DNA of 64,000 nucleotides from Alcaligenes faecalis (GCF_002443155.1 NZ_CP023667.1:2852001-2916000), one strand, 5' to 3'. Numbered from the stretch's first letter, positions 44,699 to 55,806 are shown. Notes: a model not told the origin generated them from the sequence alone. Numbers and translations: made by a program.

Positions 44699-46228
44699 GT
44701 GCTAGAACAAGAACTGAAATTTTTTGTACCCGAGAGTGCCCGTCCCGGTTTATTGACCGCCTTTGACGCCGTACGCACGGGTAGCATTACCTTAAATGCC
44801 ATTTACTTTGATACGCCCGAACGCGATTTGGCGCGCTCGAGTATCGCCTTGCGTCTGCGCAAGGAAGGCGAGCAATGGGTTCAGACCGTCAAACTGCCCG
44901 GTCCTGATACCCTGTCCCGCATTGAAATCAATCACCCCCGTCCTGGCCCGGAACTGGACCTGAGCCTGTATCAGGACACACCCGCCCACGCTGCGCTGGC
45001 TCGTTACGCGGATCAGATTCAAGCGCGTTATCAAACCCGCATCCAGCGCGAGCTGGCCCTGATCAAGCAAGGCCAGTCGGAACTGGAGCTGGCCTACGAC
45101 GTAGGCCATATCGAATCCAATGGTTTGAAGCTGCTGGTCAACGAGCTGGAAATTGAACTGATCAGCGGCGAGAGCCTGTCCATGTTTGAAGTCGGCCAAC
45201 GCTGGCTGTACAAGCATGGCCTGATTCTGGAGATGCGCAGCAAGTCCGAACGCGGCGATGCACTGGCCAGTCTGGCGGATCGTCGCCGTGCGAAATCCGA
45301 AAGCCTGGACCTGTCGCCAGAGCAAGTTGCTGCCGCCTTGACGCGCAAGGCCTACGATCTGCCCAAGCCCCATTTTGTCGATACCGAGGACCTGGAGCAG
45401 TTCTACAGCCTGAGCGCCACCATGAGCCTGGAGCAGGTCATTCGCAATGCGGCTTTGCTGGCGGGCGTGGATGGCATACGCCCAGACTCTTCCCGTCAGG
45501 CCGACTACCTGGCCTTGATGCGTGTCGGTCTGCGCCGTCTGCGCTCCTGCCGCAAGCTGTTCAAAATGTGGCTGTCAGCCAGCGAAGGTTATGCCAATAC
45601 CCGTCTGACGCATTACTTCGGTCTGTTTGGTCAGGCGCGTGACCACGACCTGGTGCAGCTGGAGATTACTCCCTTGCTGCTGCAAGCTGGCATGCCCGGT
45701 CCGGCCCCCGAACCGACTCCAGCCCACCTGGAACACGACCCTGTACAACTGGCCAGTGCCGCCGAGTTCCAATCCTTGCTATTAAGTAATCTGCAAAGCC
45801 TGATCTGCGGCCCTACGCTAGAACTGGATGGCGTGCCCCAGCCCGAGCATCTGGTCGAAGCCCGTATCAGCCGCTGGTTTCAGACCATTCAATTGCGCAG
45901 TCAGCGCTTCGCACAGATCAGTCAGGACAAGCAGCATCGTTTGCGCAACCGGATCAAGAGCCTGCGCTACTGCCTGGAGTTTTTGCCCAGCGCTGCCGAC
46001 AAGCAAGGGCTGCACAAAGTGCTGCGCGAATGTCAGGCCTTGATTGGCGCGGTTACCGATGTGGACGTGGCACTGGATTGGTATGCTCAACATGCAGCCA
46101 ATCCCGAGCAGGCGCAATTTGCGCGGGACTGGCTGACTCATGCCCGCCAAGGGCGTGCCGCCCATGCCCAGCATGCTCTGAATGCCTTGGATCAGCATCA
46201 GCCACAGACTGAATTGCTACGACGCTAA
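44699..46228 (+). CDS. CYTH and CHAD domain protein
   Basis: The 509-residue protein joins an N-terminal CYTH/triphosphate tunnel domain (residues 1-200, ExExK motif as EQELK at positions 3-7, many paired Arg/Lys/Glu strands) to a C-terminal CHAD helical domain (about 230-500; LALMRVGLRRLRSCRKLFKM, RLRNRIKSLRYCLEFLP). CYTH domains hydrolyse triphosphates such as inorganic tripolyphosphate, and CHAD domains bind polyphosphate. The start is a GTG at 44699; a nearby ATG runs into a stop. A terminator follows and the next gene is convergent. Confidence 0.92.
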   Translation: MLEQELKFFVPESARPGLLTAFDAVRTGSITLNAIYFDTPERDLARSSIALRLRKEGEQWVQTVKLPGPDTLSRIEINHPRPGPELDLSLYQDTPAHAALARYADQIQARYQTRIQRELALIKQGQSELELAYDVGHIESNGLKLLVNELEIELISGESLSMFEVGQRWLYKHGLILEMRSKSERGDALASLADRRRAKSESLDLSPEQVAAALTRKAYDLPKPHFVDTEDLEQFYSLSATMSLEQVIRNAALLAGVDGIRPDSSRQADYLALMRVGLRRLRSCRKLFKMWLSASEGYANTRLTHYFGLFGQARDHDLVQLEITPLLLQAGMPGPAPEPTPAHLEHDPVQLASAAEFQSLLLSNLQSLICGPTLELDGVPQPEHLVEARISRWFQTIQLRSQRFAQISQDKQHRLRNRIKSLRYCLEFLPSAADKQGLHKVLRECQALIGAVTDVDVALDWYAQHAANPEQAQFARDWLTHARQGRAAHAQHALNALDQHQPQTELLRR

Positions 46229-46312
46229 GCAGCAAGGCCACTAAAGCCGATCCGCAGGTCAAGCCTTTGGTTTCTATCGAGTGCCGCTTGTCACCTTGGA
46301 CAGTTCAGTAAT

Positions 46313-46353
46313 AAAAAACCGGCGATGCCTACAAAGACATCGCCGGTTTTTTG
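46313..46353. terminator. Terminator between convergent CYTH-CHAD and ftsY genes
   Basis: A 15-bp A/T-ended stem (AAAAAACCGGCGATG with CATCGCCGGTTTTTT) and 10-nt loop can work in both directions, serving the CYTH-CHAD gene (+) and ftsY (-). Confidence 0.93.
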
Positions 46354-46369
46354 TAGCCAAACGCGACTG

Positions 46370-47866
46370 TCAGGCGTTCATGCCCAACAAGGCCGACGCG
46401 AACTCTCGTGCCACAAAAGCCTGCAGATCCTGCATACCCTCGCCCACGCCAATCCAGTAAACCGGGATAGGACGTACGCCTTGCGCACAGGCTGCAACGG
46501 CAGCCAGCGTACCGCCTTTGGCTGTACCGTCCAGCTTGGTGACAACCAGGCCAGTCAGCCCCAAGGCCGCATCAAACGCACGGATCTGGGAAATGGCGTT
46601 CTGGCCGGTGTTGCCGTCTACAACCAAGAGAATTTCATGGGGAGCCTGGCCATCGGCCTTGCCAATCACACGCTTGATCTTCTTGAGCTCTTCCATCAGG
46701 TGCAGCTGAGTCGGCAAGCGACCGGCAGTGTCCACCATGACCACACCCATATCACGAGCACGGCCTGCATGTACCGCATCAAAAGCCACGGCGGCGGGGT
46801 CGCCTCCATCCTGAGCAATAACGCTGACGTTATTGCGGGTGCCCCATTCAATCAGCTGTTCACGAGCAGCAGCACGGAAAGTATCGCCGGCGGCCAGCAA
46901 GACTTTTGCGCCCTGCTCCTGGAAGGTGTGGGCCAATTTACCGATAGACGTGGTTTTACCTGCACCATTCACCCCGGCAATCATGACAACCAGCGGCTTG
47001 CTCGACTCCAGAGGGAACGATTTCTCCAAGGGCTTCAAGTGGTCAGTCAGGATGTCGCACAAGATTTGTTTGACCTGAGCCGCATCACTGACTTTTTCCT
47101 TGCGAACACGGGCACGCAAGGCGGTAATCAGTTTCTCGGTAGCCTCAACGCCCGCATCTGCCATCAGCAAGGCGTCTTCAAGTTCCTCGAACAGTGTTTC
47201 ATCAACCTTGGCACCGACGAACAGGCTGCTCAGGCTCTGTCCTGTACGCGACAAGCCCTGTTTCAGGCGGGACATCCAGGAGGTTTTCACCACAGGGGCG
47301 GCGGCTTCTGGCTCTGGGGCCGGAGCTGGCTCAGGCTGGGGCGCTGGTGCGGGAACGGGAACAATCTCTGGCTGTGGCTCCGGTTCAGGAGTCGGCGGCA
47401 CCTCGGGTTCTGGCTGCGGCACAGGCTCAGGAGTCGGCTGAACCTCAGGTTCTGGCTGCACCTCTGGCTCAGGAATCGGTTGCACCTCGGGTTCAGGCAC
47501 CGGCACAGGCTGCACTTCCGGTTCAGGAGTACGGACAGGTTCAGGTACGGGCTGTACCTCAGGCTCGTAGACACGAGCAGGCTCTGGGGCAGGGACACTG
47601 GCCGGGGCCGGTTGTGGCACCTCTGGCTGCGTGGGCGTGGTCTGCGAAGCAGCGCGATGTTCAGCCTGGCTGGCTGCCTGGCGATCCACAGCCACAGCCG
47701 GCGAGACCGCCGGCGTTTGAACCGGCATGCTTTGCTCCTGCGATACCGCAGGGGATGCGTCTGCCCCGTCAGCCTCGGGCTGGGCAGGAGAAAGCGGCTC
47801 GGTCAGCTCCGTTTGAGTGACTTGTGGCTCTGGCTTGGCCTTCTTTCTTTTAAAAAAACTGAACAT
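46370..47866 (-). CDS. ftsY: Signal recognition particle receptor FtsY with Pro/Glu-repeat linker
   Basis: The 498-residue protein targets ribosome-SRP complexes to the membrane. The C-terminal NG domain (about 195-498) has [19 protein letters not shown]1 [33 protein letters not shown] and [16 protein letters not shown]. The N-terminus starts with the basic [14 protein letters not shown] membrane-binding patch. Between, about residues 80-190, is a low-complexity stretch of Pro, Glu, Val and Gln with five PEVQP units. An acidic A domain is normal for FtsY, but this regular repeat is unusual and could vary in length. It is divergent from rsmD. Confidence 0.96.
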   Translation of the reverse strand: MFSFFKRKKAKPEPQVTQTELTEPLSPAQPEADGADASPAVSQEQSMPVQTPAVSPAVAVDRQAASQAEHRAASQTTPTQPEVPQPAPASVPAPEPARVYEPEVQPVPEPVRTPEPEVQPVPVPEPEVQPIPEPEVQPEPEVQPTPEPVPQPEPEVPPTPEPEPQPEIVPVPAPAPQPEPAPAPEPEAAAPVVKTSWMSRLKQGLSRTGQSLSSLFVGAKVDETLFEELEDALLMADAGVEATEKLITALRARVRKEKVSDAAQVKQILCDILTDHLKPLEKSFPLESSKPLVVMIAGVNGAGKTTSIGKLAHTFQEQGAKVLLAAGDTFRAAAREQLIEWGTRNNVSVIAQDGGDPAAVAFDAVHAGRARDMGVVMVDTAGRLPTQLHLMEELKKIKRVIGKADGQAPHEILLVVDGNTGQNAISQIRAFDAALGLTGLVVTKLDGTAKGGTLAAVAACAQGVRPIPVYWIGVGEGMQDLQAFVAREFASALLGMNA

Positions 47867-47921
47867 ACGATTTACACTAGAAAATTCTGTTGAATGACCA
47901 CATTATCCGATCAAAGCGCTA

Positions 47922-49078
<1,157 letters not shown>

Positions 49079-49163
49079 ACTCGCCCTGCGCAGCGGTCCG
49101 TACTACACTGTAGGGTGACCGACTGGTCAAATCCAAGGACCACGCTTATCAGGACACTGCGCT

Positions 49164-49421
49164 ATGGCACTGCACATTACTGAAGAATGCATTAACTGCG
49201 ACGTTTGTGAGCCGCAGTGCCCTAACCTGGCTATTTATATGGGCGAGGAGATCTACGAGATCAATCCCAACCTGTGTACAGAATGCGTCGGCCACTTTGA
49301 CGAGCCGCAATGCGTGGTGGTGTGCCCGGTCGAATGTATCGAGGTTCACCCCGAGCACAAAGAAAGCCAGGAAACGCTGCTTGCCCGCTATCACCGGCTG
49401 CAGTCCGAACCTACGACATAA
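49164..49421 (+). CDS. YfhL-family 2[4Fe-4S] ferredoxin
   Basis: The 85-residue ferredoxin has two cysteine clusters, ECINCDVCEPQCPN and CTECVGHFDEPQCVVVCPVEC; the eight-residue insertion within the second is typical of the YfhL/Alvin type. It transfers electrons in the cytosol; the partner is unknown. It follows coaD by 85 nt and is closed by a terminator. Confidence 0.95.
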   Translation: MALHITEECINCDVCEPQCPNLAIYMGEEIYEINPNLCTECVGHFDEPQCVVVCPVECIEVHPEHKESQETLLARYHRLQSEPTT

Positions 49422-49432
49422 GCAGAATAAAA

Positions 49433-49460
49433 AAGCCCTGCCATAAGCAGGGCTTGTTCT
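49433..49460 (+). terminator. Terminator after the ferredoxin gene
   Basis: The perfect 9-bp stem AAGCCCTGC/GCAGGGCTT with a 5-nt loop is followed by GTTCT, a short T-poor tail. On the minus strand it is followed by TTTTTTATTC, so it may serve the convergent gene at 49484 as well. Confidence 0.85.
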
Positions 49461-49483
49461 ATGTGGACCACCACGTAGAAGGC

Positions 49484-49876
49484 TTACTCAGCCTGGGGCA
49501 AACGCTTTAACAAACGCAGCGGCTGACCTGTATAGCAGCTGAACCACTGAGCAGGCAAATCCCCTTCGTCTACCAATTGCACGGGCTGGCCATTTTCCTG
49601 CCACAGGGAAAAAGAATCTGGATCGTCTTCAATAACGTCCACTTCAATATCCAGACGCAACATGCCGGGGGCACGCAGCACCAACTGACCAAAACGCAGT
49701 TCCATGCTGAGCTCGGCCAAGGCAGGCAGCGCATCGGCGTCCAGAACCTGCCCCCGATCATCCCCCAGAACCCAACGTCCCTTGCAGGCCAGTGCCTTGC
49801 TGTCACTTAGAGACGGGCCGCCTTGCAACAGGCAAACCGTCTCGTCAGGTGAACTTACCGCTGAATCCGTAATCAT
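49484..49876 (-). CDS. Short protein resembling only the N-terminal beta-barrel of MOSC proteins
   Basis: The 130-residue product reads like a MOSC_N domain: ACKGRWVLGDDRGQVLDADA, ALPALAELSMELRFGQLVLRAPG, then LVDEGDLPAQWFSCYTGQPLRL. That last block is where full proteins (about 270 residues) enter the MOSC sulfur-carrier domain; here the gene stops. No molybdenum/sulfur cysteine domain follows, so it is either a natural short form or a truncated paralogue. Its ATG overlaps the stop of the upstream asmA gene (ATGA), so it is translated with it. The function is unknown, and the domain call is by eye. Confidence 0.65.
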   Translation of the reverse strand: MITDSAVSSPDETVCLLQGGPSLSDSKALACKGRWVLGDDRGQVLDADALPALAELSMELRFGQLVLRAPGMLRLDIEVDVIEDDPDSFSLWQENGQPVQLVDEGDLPAQWFSCYTGQPLRLLKRLPQAE

Positions 49877-52551
49877 GGCTTGAACCACTGCTTCATGGCT
49901 TCGCCCACGGTTTGTGGAACCTTGGCACCCAGCTCTTCCTTGATGATCTGCTTCACCTCGGACTTCACATCGGATTTGGACTCTGCTTTAGCTTCCGAGG
50001 CTTGCTGACTCAACAAGTCCAGCAAACCGTCTTGTAGCGCCTTCTTGATGGAGTTGCTGGCAATGTCTTTCCACTGAATCTGATAGGACAGCCCTGTCCA
50101 GGGACCGGAGATATGGATAGGAATCAGCACATTACGCAGGTCCTGGAAGGACTTGCGCTCTTCCACGGCCAGATTATTGTGGTTCAGGCGAGCCTGCAAG
50201 GTCACATCTGCTTGCTGGTTCACCAAATCCAACGTGGCACCTTTAGCCGCTGTCACCGTCAGAATCGGGGTGGTGGCCCGTAAATTACGGAAAGTCGCTT
50301 GTCCTTTCTTGATATCCAGACTGCCCTGCAAACGGTTCAACACCGTACGACGCAAAGGATCGGACTCGGGCAGCAGCAAAGGAATCTGACCGCCAAAGGC
50401 ATTGCGCACGGCTTCGTTAATGTCGCGCACGCTCTGGTCCAGATCAACGCTGCGCCAGCTGCCATCATGCAAATCGACCGTCAGGCCACCCTCCAGGGCA
50501 TTCAAGCGTTCTTCGCTTGTGGCACCTTGAGCCTTCAGGTTCAGGTCCACATTACCCTTGCCTGCCAGGTAGTCATTGCCAAAAGCATCCAGCAAGAGCG
50601 AACCGACCTGCATTTGCTGCAGCTTCAGGCCCAGTTCAAAGCGCTTGCCAGGCTCAACCTTGGCCTTGGCTTGAAGCTGACCTTCATACGCCTGCGCATT
50701 GAATTGCGACAAATCGATCAACTGGCCCTGGTTCTTGACCTGAGCTTTCACCTGATCCATCACCACACCCAGGCTGCGCAGCTTTTCGATTTCAAAACGC
50801 AGATCAAAGCTGAGCGTATCCAACCAGGCGTAAGAGGAAGCTTCTTCAACCGCTTCTTCGGCTGCGGGAGTAGCCTCTGCCTGCTCTGCCTTGGGCGGCT
50901 CCTGCTCGGCAGCGGCTTCCGGAGCTTCGGCTTCTGGCCCTGGCTCCGATGTGCTCACCACGTCAGGGGCCGTCATCCAGAAAATCGAACGCAACTCGTC
51001 CAGATCCAGCTTGTCCGCTTTCAACACCGCGCCCAGCAAAGGCCCTTTACCTTTATCTTGCAAGCTCACATCCAGGCTGCCTTGAGCCTGCTCGGTGCTA
51101 CTGCTTAACTGTGCACTGTATTCTTGTTTGCCTTTGTTCAGGTCTGCCTGACCAGTCAGCGGCATCTCGAAGCGGCTACCTGCGTCAGCCTCGTCTTCTA
51201 CGCGGATATTGGCTTGAATCTCTGGCAGACGCAGCCATTCATTCGACGGTTGCCACTGCATGGGAGAACTGGCCTTCAATTGCGCAACACGGCTGCCTTG
51301 CTTGATGGCGCCATCCAGCTTGGCCTGCTCAAATACCAATTCCTGGCTGTTACCGGACAAACCTTGCAGCGTCAAGCCCAGGCCCAGGACCTTGGGGCCG
51401 CTGACTTTCAAGCTGGCAACGACCGGTGAGCCTTCAGCTTGAGCAGGCGATACCTGGATACGAGGCACATCCAAGGCCAGATCCAGATTCTGATCTTCAT
51501 TCTTACCACGGACACGCAAAGCCAGCTTCTCGAAAGACACCAGGTCGCTGACGCTGTCAATTTCCATCTTGGGCGTATTTAGCGTGGCATTGAGTTCGCT
51601 GACCGGGTAAGCACCCAACCACTGACCTTGCAATTGGGTATCCAGATTGGTGGCACTGAACTGGCGCTGAGCAGCCTTGTAGGCCACATTCCCCTTAAGC
51701 GTCAGGCTTTGTGCCTGCAACTGGTCCAGATCACCGATAAAGCTCAAATTCAGCTTTTGCGCACCGTAGGATTTGGAAGCGGGGTCCAGACTCAGTTGCC
51801 CTTGCCCTTCCAGCACGCCATCCGCCACGGGATAGTCCCCCGACAAGCGGCTCTTGAAAGCCACATCAAAAGGCTGACCAAAGGTCATGCGACCCGTGTT
51901 CACTTCCAGCTGCAACAAGCGGCCAATCACATTGCTGCGTTTGCTGAAATAATGGATCTCACCGCCCTTCAGGCTCAAACCCGCAATATCAATCTGGAAA
52001 TCCGTTTCGCTGCCTGAGCGCTTGGCAATCAACTCAGGGACAGGCAAGGACTCGAGAGCAGGCTCGGCTGGCTGAGGAGCCTCGGCAGCTTGAGCTGCGG
52101 GCAACAAGGACACGCCGGAGCGAGCAACGGGAAGGTGAGGGCCGGCCGGCGGGGCTTGCAGCAAGTCGTCGAAATTCAGCTTGCCTTCTTCATCGCGCAC
52201 AATCCAGGCTTTGAAGCCGGTAACAGCGACGTGGTCCACCACCAGGCGGTTATTGATCAAGGGCCACAAGGCCACCGCAAAACGGGCGCTTTCCAAAGAA
52301 GCAAAAGGATCTTCCGAATTACGGTCAGACAGGGACAGCCCCTGCACGGACAGGCCAATGCGGGGAAATAAAGAAAGTTCGATATCACCGTCAATCTTGA
52401 GCGTACGCTGATACTTTTGCTGGACGATGTCAGCCAGCTTCTGTTTGTACGAATTAGGATTGAATGTCAGCAGGAAAATCGCCCCGCCTACCACCGTGAC
52501 AATAGCTAAAACGACGAGGCTGAATAAGCCCCGCTTAAACCATACTTTCAT
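49873..52551 (-). CDS. AsmA-family protein
   Basis: The 892-residue protein has an N-terminal membrane anchor (about residues 8-30), then RTLKIDGDIELSLFPRIGLSVQGLSLSDRN (read as two neighbouring blocks), the AsmA start. The C-terminal region has EGGLTVDLHDGSWRSVDLDQ, and LNRLQGSLDIKKGQATFRNL, the AsmA_2-like repeats. A low-complexity Ala/Glu/Pro stretch lies near residue 540. Such proteins span the periplasm as beta-groove bridges proposed to move phospholipid to the outer membrane. The downstream MOSC_N-like gene overlaps its stop. Confidence 0.92.
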   Translation of the reverse strand: MKVWFKRGLFSLVVLAIVTVVGGAIFLLTFNPNSYKQKLADIVQQKYQRTLKIDGDIELSLFPRIGLSVQGLSLSDRNSEDPFASLESARFAVALWPLINNRLVVDHVAVTGFKAWIVRDEEGKLNFDDLLQAPPAGPHLPVARSGVSLLPAAQAAEAPQPAEPALESLPVPELIAKRSGSETDFQIDIAGLSLKGGEIHYFSKRSNVIGRLLQLEVNTGRMTFGQPFDVAFKSRLSGDYPVADGVLEGQGQLSLDPASKSYGAQKLNLSFIGDLDQLQAQSLTLKGNVAYKAAQRQFSATNLDTQLQGQWLGAYPVSELNATLNTPKMEIDSVSDLVSFEKLALRVRGKNEDQNLDLALDVPRIQVSPAQAEGSPVVASLKVSGPKVLGLGLTLQGLSGNSQELVFEQAKLDGAIKQGSRVAQLKASSPMQWQPSNEWLRLPEIQANIRVEDEADAGSRFEMPLTGQADLNKGKQEYSAQLSSSTEQAQGSLDVSLQDKGKGPLLGAVLKADKLDLDELRSIFWMTAPDVVSTSEPGPEAEAPEAAAEQEPPKAEQAEATPAAEEAVEEASSYAWLDTLSFDLRFEIEKLRSLGVVMDQVKAQVKNQGQLIDLSQFNAQAYEGQLQAKAKVEPGKRFELGLKLQQMQVGSLLLDAFGNDYLAGKGNVDLNLKAQGATSEERLNALEGGLTVDLHDGSWRSVDLDQSVRDINEAVRNAFGGQIPLLLPESDPLRRTVLNRLQGSLDIKKGQATFRNLRATTPILTVTAAKGATLDLVNQQADVTLQARLNHNNLAVEERKSFQDLRNVLIPIHISGPWTGLSYQIQWKDIASNSIKKALQDGLLDLLSQQASEAKAESKSDVKSEVKQIIKEELGAKVPQTVGEAMKQWFKP

Positions 52552-52823
52552 GTAAGCCTCTAGGACCTCGGGGCAGGATGCAACACGCCATCTGCCCGGA
52601 TACGAAATGCTAACCCATGTCGGGCCATTGCGAAGTAACGAAAATAAGAAATATCCACCCGCTCTTTAAAAAGCAGAGCCAGTTGTCTGTAATAAGTCAT
52701 TATTACCGAAAGAAATATAGGCATACTTTTAATGTCTGCGCCCTTAGATGTATTTCTCTACATTCAGGGGTTATGCTTGCTCTGTCTTATATAAGCCACT
52801 TGATAATCAATTCCAGAATTACT
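52552..52823. promoter_or_regulatory. Divergent control region between asmA and metY
   Basis: The 272-nt AT-rich region holds the promoter of metY; TTGCTC and TATATAAG-like elements are seen near 52770-52795. No SAM or SAH riboswitch could be recognised. A frame that extends metY upstream has no family resemblance. Confidence 0.4.
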
Positions 52824-54104
52824 ATGAAACTAGAGACTCTTGCCATTCATGCTGGCTATCAGCCAGATCCGACCACGAAAGCGGTTGCTGTTCCGATTTA
52901 TCAGACCACTTCCTACGCTTTCGATAATACGCAACACGGCGCGGATCTGTTTGACCTGAAGGTACCCGGCAATATTTACACCCGCATCATGAACCCGACC
53001 AATGCCGTGCTTGAAGAGCGCGTCGCAGCATTGGAAGGTGGGGTTGCGGGCCTGGCAGTAGCCTCTGGTATGGCGGCCATCACGTATGCTATCCAAACGA
53101 TTGCAGAGGCCGGCGACAACATTGTGTCCGTCAGTAAACTGTACGGCGGCACCTACAACCTGTTCGCGCACTCCTTCCCGCGTCAGGGCATTACCGTCAA
53201 ATTTGCCCAGCCCAACGACATCGAAGCGCTGGAAGCCCTGATCGACGACCGCACTCGTGCCGTGTTCTGCGAAACCATCGGCAACCCGGCTGGCAACATC
53301 ATTGATATCCGTGCGCTGGCCGATGCCGCTCACCGTCATGGCGTGCCCCTGATTGTAGACAATACCGTGGCCTCGCCTGCCCTGTGCCGTCCTATCGAGC
53401 ACGGTGCCGACATCGTCGTGCACTCGCTGACCAAATACATGGGCGGCCACGGCACCACTATCGCCGGCATGGTCGTGGACTCCGGTAAATTCCCTTGGGC
53501 CGAGCACAAAGAGCGCTTTGCCATCCTGAACACCCCTGACCCGTCCTACCACGGCGTGGTCTACACCGAAGCCTTCGGCCCAGCCGCCTTTATCGGTCGC
53601 TGCCGCGTGGCTCCGCTGCGCAATACCGGCGCTGCCCTGGCTCCCTTGAGCGCCTTCCAGATTCTGCAAGGCATCGAAACCCTGCCTCTGCGCATGGAGC
53701 GTCATACAGAAAACGCCCTGAAAGTGGCCGAGTACCTGAATAAGCACCCGCAAGTGTCCTGGGTGAAGTACGCCGGTCTGCCTGACCATCCTGATCACGA
53801 ACTGGCCAAGCGCTACATGGGCGGCAAGCCTGCGGCGATTCTGTCCTTTGGTATCAAAGGCGGCATTGAAGCCGGTACCCGCTTTATCGATGCGCTGAAC
53901 CTGGTGCTGCGTCTGGTCAATATTGGTGATGCCAAATCCCTGGCTTGCCACCCTGCCAGCACGACTCACCGTCAGCTCAATGCCGAAGAGCTGGCCGCTG
54001 TGGGCGTGAGCGAAGACATGGTGCGTCTGTCCATTGGTCTGGAGCACATCGACGACATTCTGGCCGATCTGGAACAAGCTCTGGAAGCAGCAGCACGCGG
54101 CTAA
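52824..54104 (+). CDS. metY: O-acetylhomoserine sulfhydrylase
   Basis: The 426-residue PLP enzyme of the Cys/Met-metabolism family begins [20 protein letters not shown] and has [21 protein letters not shown] and the cofactor lysine in [17 protein letters not shown]. The length and DFVEYRRLNP-free order fit O-acetylhomoserine aminocarboxypropyltransferase, which makes homocysteine from O-acetylhomoserine and sulfide. The sulfide supply fits cysHDN at 12.4 kb. The start at 52824 is where family similarity begins. Two strong terminators follow. Confidence 0.94.
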   Translation: MKLETLAIHAGYQPDPTTKAVAVPIYQTTSYAFDNTQHGADLFDLKVPGNIYTRIMNPTNAVLEERVAALEGGVAGLAVASGMAAITYAIQTIAEAGDNIVSVSKLYGGTYNLFAHSFPRQGITVKFAQPNDIEALEALIDDRTRAVFCETIGNPAGNIIDIRALADAAHRHGVPLIVDNTVASPALCRPIEHGADIVVHSLTKYMGGHGTTIAGMVVDSGKFPWAEHKERFAILNTPDPSYHGVVYTEAFGPAAFIGRCRVAPLRNTGAALAPLSAFQILQGIETLPLRMERHTENALKVAEYLNKHPQVSWVKYAGLPDHPDHELAKRYMGGKPAAILSFGIKGGIEAGTRFIDALNLVLRLVNIGDAKSLACHPASTTHRQLNAEELAAVGVSEDMVRLSIGLEHIDDILADLEQALEAAARG

Positions 54105-54109
54105 GACCA

Positions 54110-54147
54110 AAAAACCTGTACAGGCCGGAATTGCTGTACAGGTTTTT
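54110..54147 (+). terminator. First terminator after metY
   Basis: The perfect stem AAAACCTGTACAG/CTGTACAGGTTTT with a short loop ends in TTTTT, 6 nt after the metY stop. Confidence 0.92.
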
Positions 54148-54159
54148 CTGCATCAAGCT

Positions 54160-54202
54160 AAAAAAGCCTGGAATCGGTATTGCACCGACTCCAGGCTTTT
54201 TT
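54160..54202. terminator. Second terminator, between convergent metY and yidB
   Basis: The stem AAAAAGCCTGGA-TCGGT/ACCGA-TCCAGGCTTTTTT-like pairing (one mismatch region) is flanked by A and T runs on both sides, so it can stop transcription from both directions. Confidence 0.9.
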
Positions 54203-54253
54203 CATTCTTGGTAATTCGGCCCTCAGGCAGACCGCGTCACGGACGCAAGTGAA

Positions 54254-54670
54254 TCAGGACTTGCGAAACAACTGCGTCAAACCTCCCAGCAGGCTGCTGG
54301 CATCGGTAATGTGGGATGGGTCAAACTGACCGTTGGGGCTGGCTTGATTGATCAGGGACGGCAGCATGATCTTCAGATTATCCAGCACGCTTTGCTGATT
54401 CAAGCCCGACAGGTCCACCAATTGCTTGATAGCGGGTTGCCCCATCACGCCCAGCAAATCCTGCTGGCCGATTTCCTGATTGCTGCCCTGCGAAATCCAG
54501 GACGACACCACATCGCCAAAACCGCCCGAGCGAAAGCGCTCGATCAGGCCGCTCAAACCGCCTGGATAGCTGCTGATGACTTGAATCAGGGCGGGCAACA
54601 AAGCGCCCTGCTCTTTGGATTTGGAATCCGTAGCCGACAAGGCCGACACAACAGAATTAAGCAAACTCAT
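54254..54670 (-). CDS. YidB family protein (DUF937)
   Basis: The 138-residue protein has SYPGGLSGLIERFRSGGFGDVVSSWISQG (as adjacent blocks) and NQEIGQQDLLGVMG, the YidB/DUF937 pattern, and LLPSLINQASPNG-like C-terminal wording. The function of the family is unknown; it is soluble and helical. The ATG at 54670 has GGAG about 9 nt upstream. Confidence 0.9.
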   Translation of the reverse strand: MSLLNSVVSALSATDSKSKEQGALLPALIQVISSYPGGLSGLIERFRSGGFGDVVSSWISQGSNQEIGQQDLLGVMGQPAIKQLVDLSGLNQQSVLDNLKIMLPSLINQASPNGQFDPSHITDASSLLGGLTQLFRKS

Positions 54671-54885
54671 TATTTTTCTCCCCAATGCACGGCCCCGCGC
54701 GTGGGCAGGTGCTGATATCAGGCCTCATTATGCCGTGACAGACCGCCAGACGGGGCGGATTAATTGTCAAGGTGGGTCAATAGATCACTGGCGGAAAGGC
54801 CCTATTGCCCTTGGCTGGGCCTACGCTACACTGGATTATCAATAGTCCGGCATCCCCCACAGACCGACTCCATGGAGACCCTGGA

Positions 54886-55806
54886 ATGACGCAAGCTTCC
54901 TATACCGTCCTGTCATCTGAAGAGACTGCTCGTGCCCTGCCTTATCCCGAACTGGTCGCCCAGCTAGGCAAAGCCATGGCCCAATATGCTGCTGGCACTA
55001 TCGTCGCCCCAACCCGTCAGGTTCTGAACTATCCCAAAACCGGGAAAATGCTGTCCATGCCTGCGGTCTCAAACGATATAGGTGTTCATAAACTGGCCAA
55101 TGTAATGCTGGACAATCAGCAACAAAAGCTTGGCAGTATCCAGGGTCTGGTCAGCGTTTACGATGCCCAAAATGGCTTGCCTTTATTGATTCTGGATGCT
55201 CCCACCCTATCTGGACGCCGTACCGCCGCTGTATCCATGCTGGGTATCCAAGCTCTGTGGCCCCAAGGGCCGGAACATATTACTTTGCTGGGGTACGGGC
55301 AACAGGCTGTCGCGCATTGCGATGCCATCATGACGCTGTACCCCAAAGCGCACGTCACCCTGACCGGCCGTAACCCAGACCGTGCACAGGCTGTGGCCAC
55401 GTCTTTGCAAGCCCGATTCGGAGACCGGGTCCAGGCCGCCACGGCTATTCCGGAAAAAACTGATGTGCTGATCGCCCTGACATCCAGCCTGACGCCCGTG
55501 TATCACGAAGCTGCCCGCCTGGACCGCTTGCTGATTGGCTTGGGCGCCTTCCAACCGGATATGGCTGAATTCGAGCCACACACTTTGCTGGCAAGTCGCC
55601 TGTATGCCGATGATGTCGCCGGTGCCCGCCAGGAAGCAGGCGACCTGATCCAGGCTGGCGTGGATTGGGAGCAAGTCCACAGCATTCACCAAGCCCTGCG
55701 TACACCCGCCCCAAAAGACAAGCCTTTATTCTTCAAATCGGTAGGCTCGGCTGCATGGGATTTGGCAGCGGCACGTTGTGCTTTACATCATTTGAATCGA
55801 GCCTAA
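54886..55806 (+). CDS. Delta1-pyrroline/piperideine-2-carboxylate reductase family protein (LhpI/ornithine cyclodeaminase-like)
   Basis: The 306-residue protein has the ornithine cyclodeaminase/mu-crystallin fold: KTGKMLSMPAVSNDIGVHKL, DAPTLSGRRTAAVSMLGI and the NAD(P) motif ITLLGYGQQAVAHCDAI. The sequence type is the delta1-pyrroline-2-carboxylate reductase group (LhpI), which reduces pyrroline- or piperideine-2-carboxylate to proline or pipecolate. The latter would feed amaA at 18.6 kb. The ATG at 54886 has GGAGA about 8 nt upstream. It is alone in the locus; the substrate is inferred. Confidence 0.82.
   Translation: MTQASYTVLSSEETARALPYPELVAQLGKAMAQYAAGTIVAPTRQVLNYPKTGKMLSMPAVSNDIGVHKLANVMLDNQQQKLGSIQGLVSVYDAQNGLPLLILDAPTLSGRRTAAVSMLGIQALWPQGPEHITLLGYGQQAVAHCDAIMTLYPKAHVTLTGRNPDRAQAVATSLQARFGDRVQAATAIPEKTDVLIALTSSLTPVYHEAARLDRLLIGLGAFQPDMAEFEPHTLLASRLYADDVAGARQEAGDLIQAGVDWEQVHSIHQALRTPAPKDKPLFFKSVGSAAWDLAAARCALHHLNRA

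Noticed and set aside
46325..47893. 522-residue frame opposite ftsY, rich in Arg, Leu and Trp
   Set aside because: Antisense shadow of the Pro/Glu repeat region.
52552..52823. SAM or SAH riboswitch upstream of metY
   Set aside because: No conserved core or characteristic stems could be found by eye.
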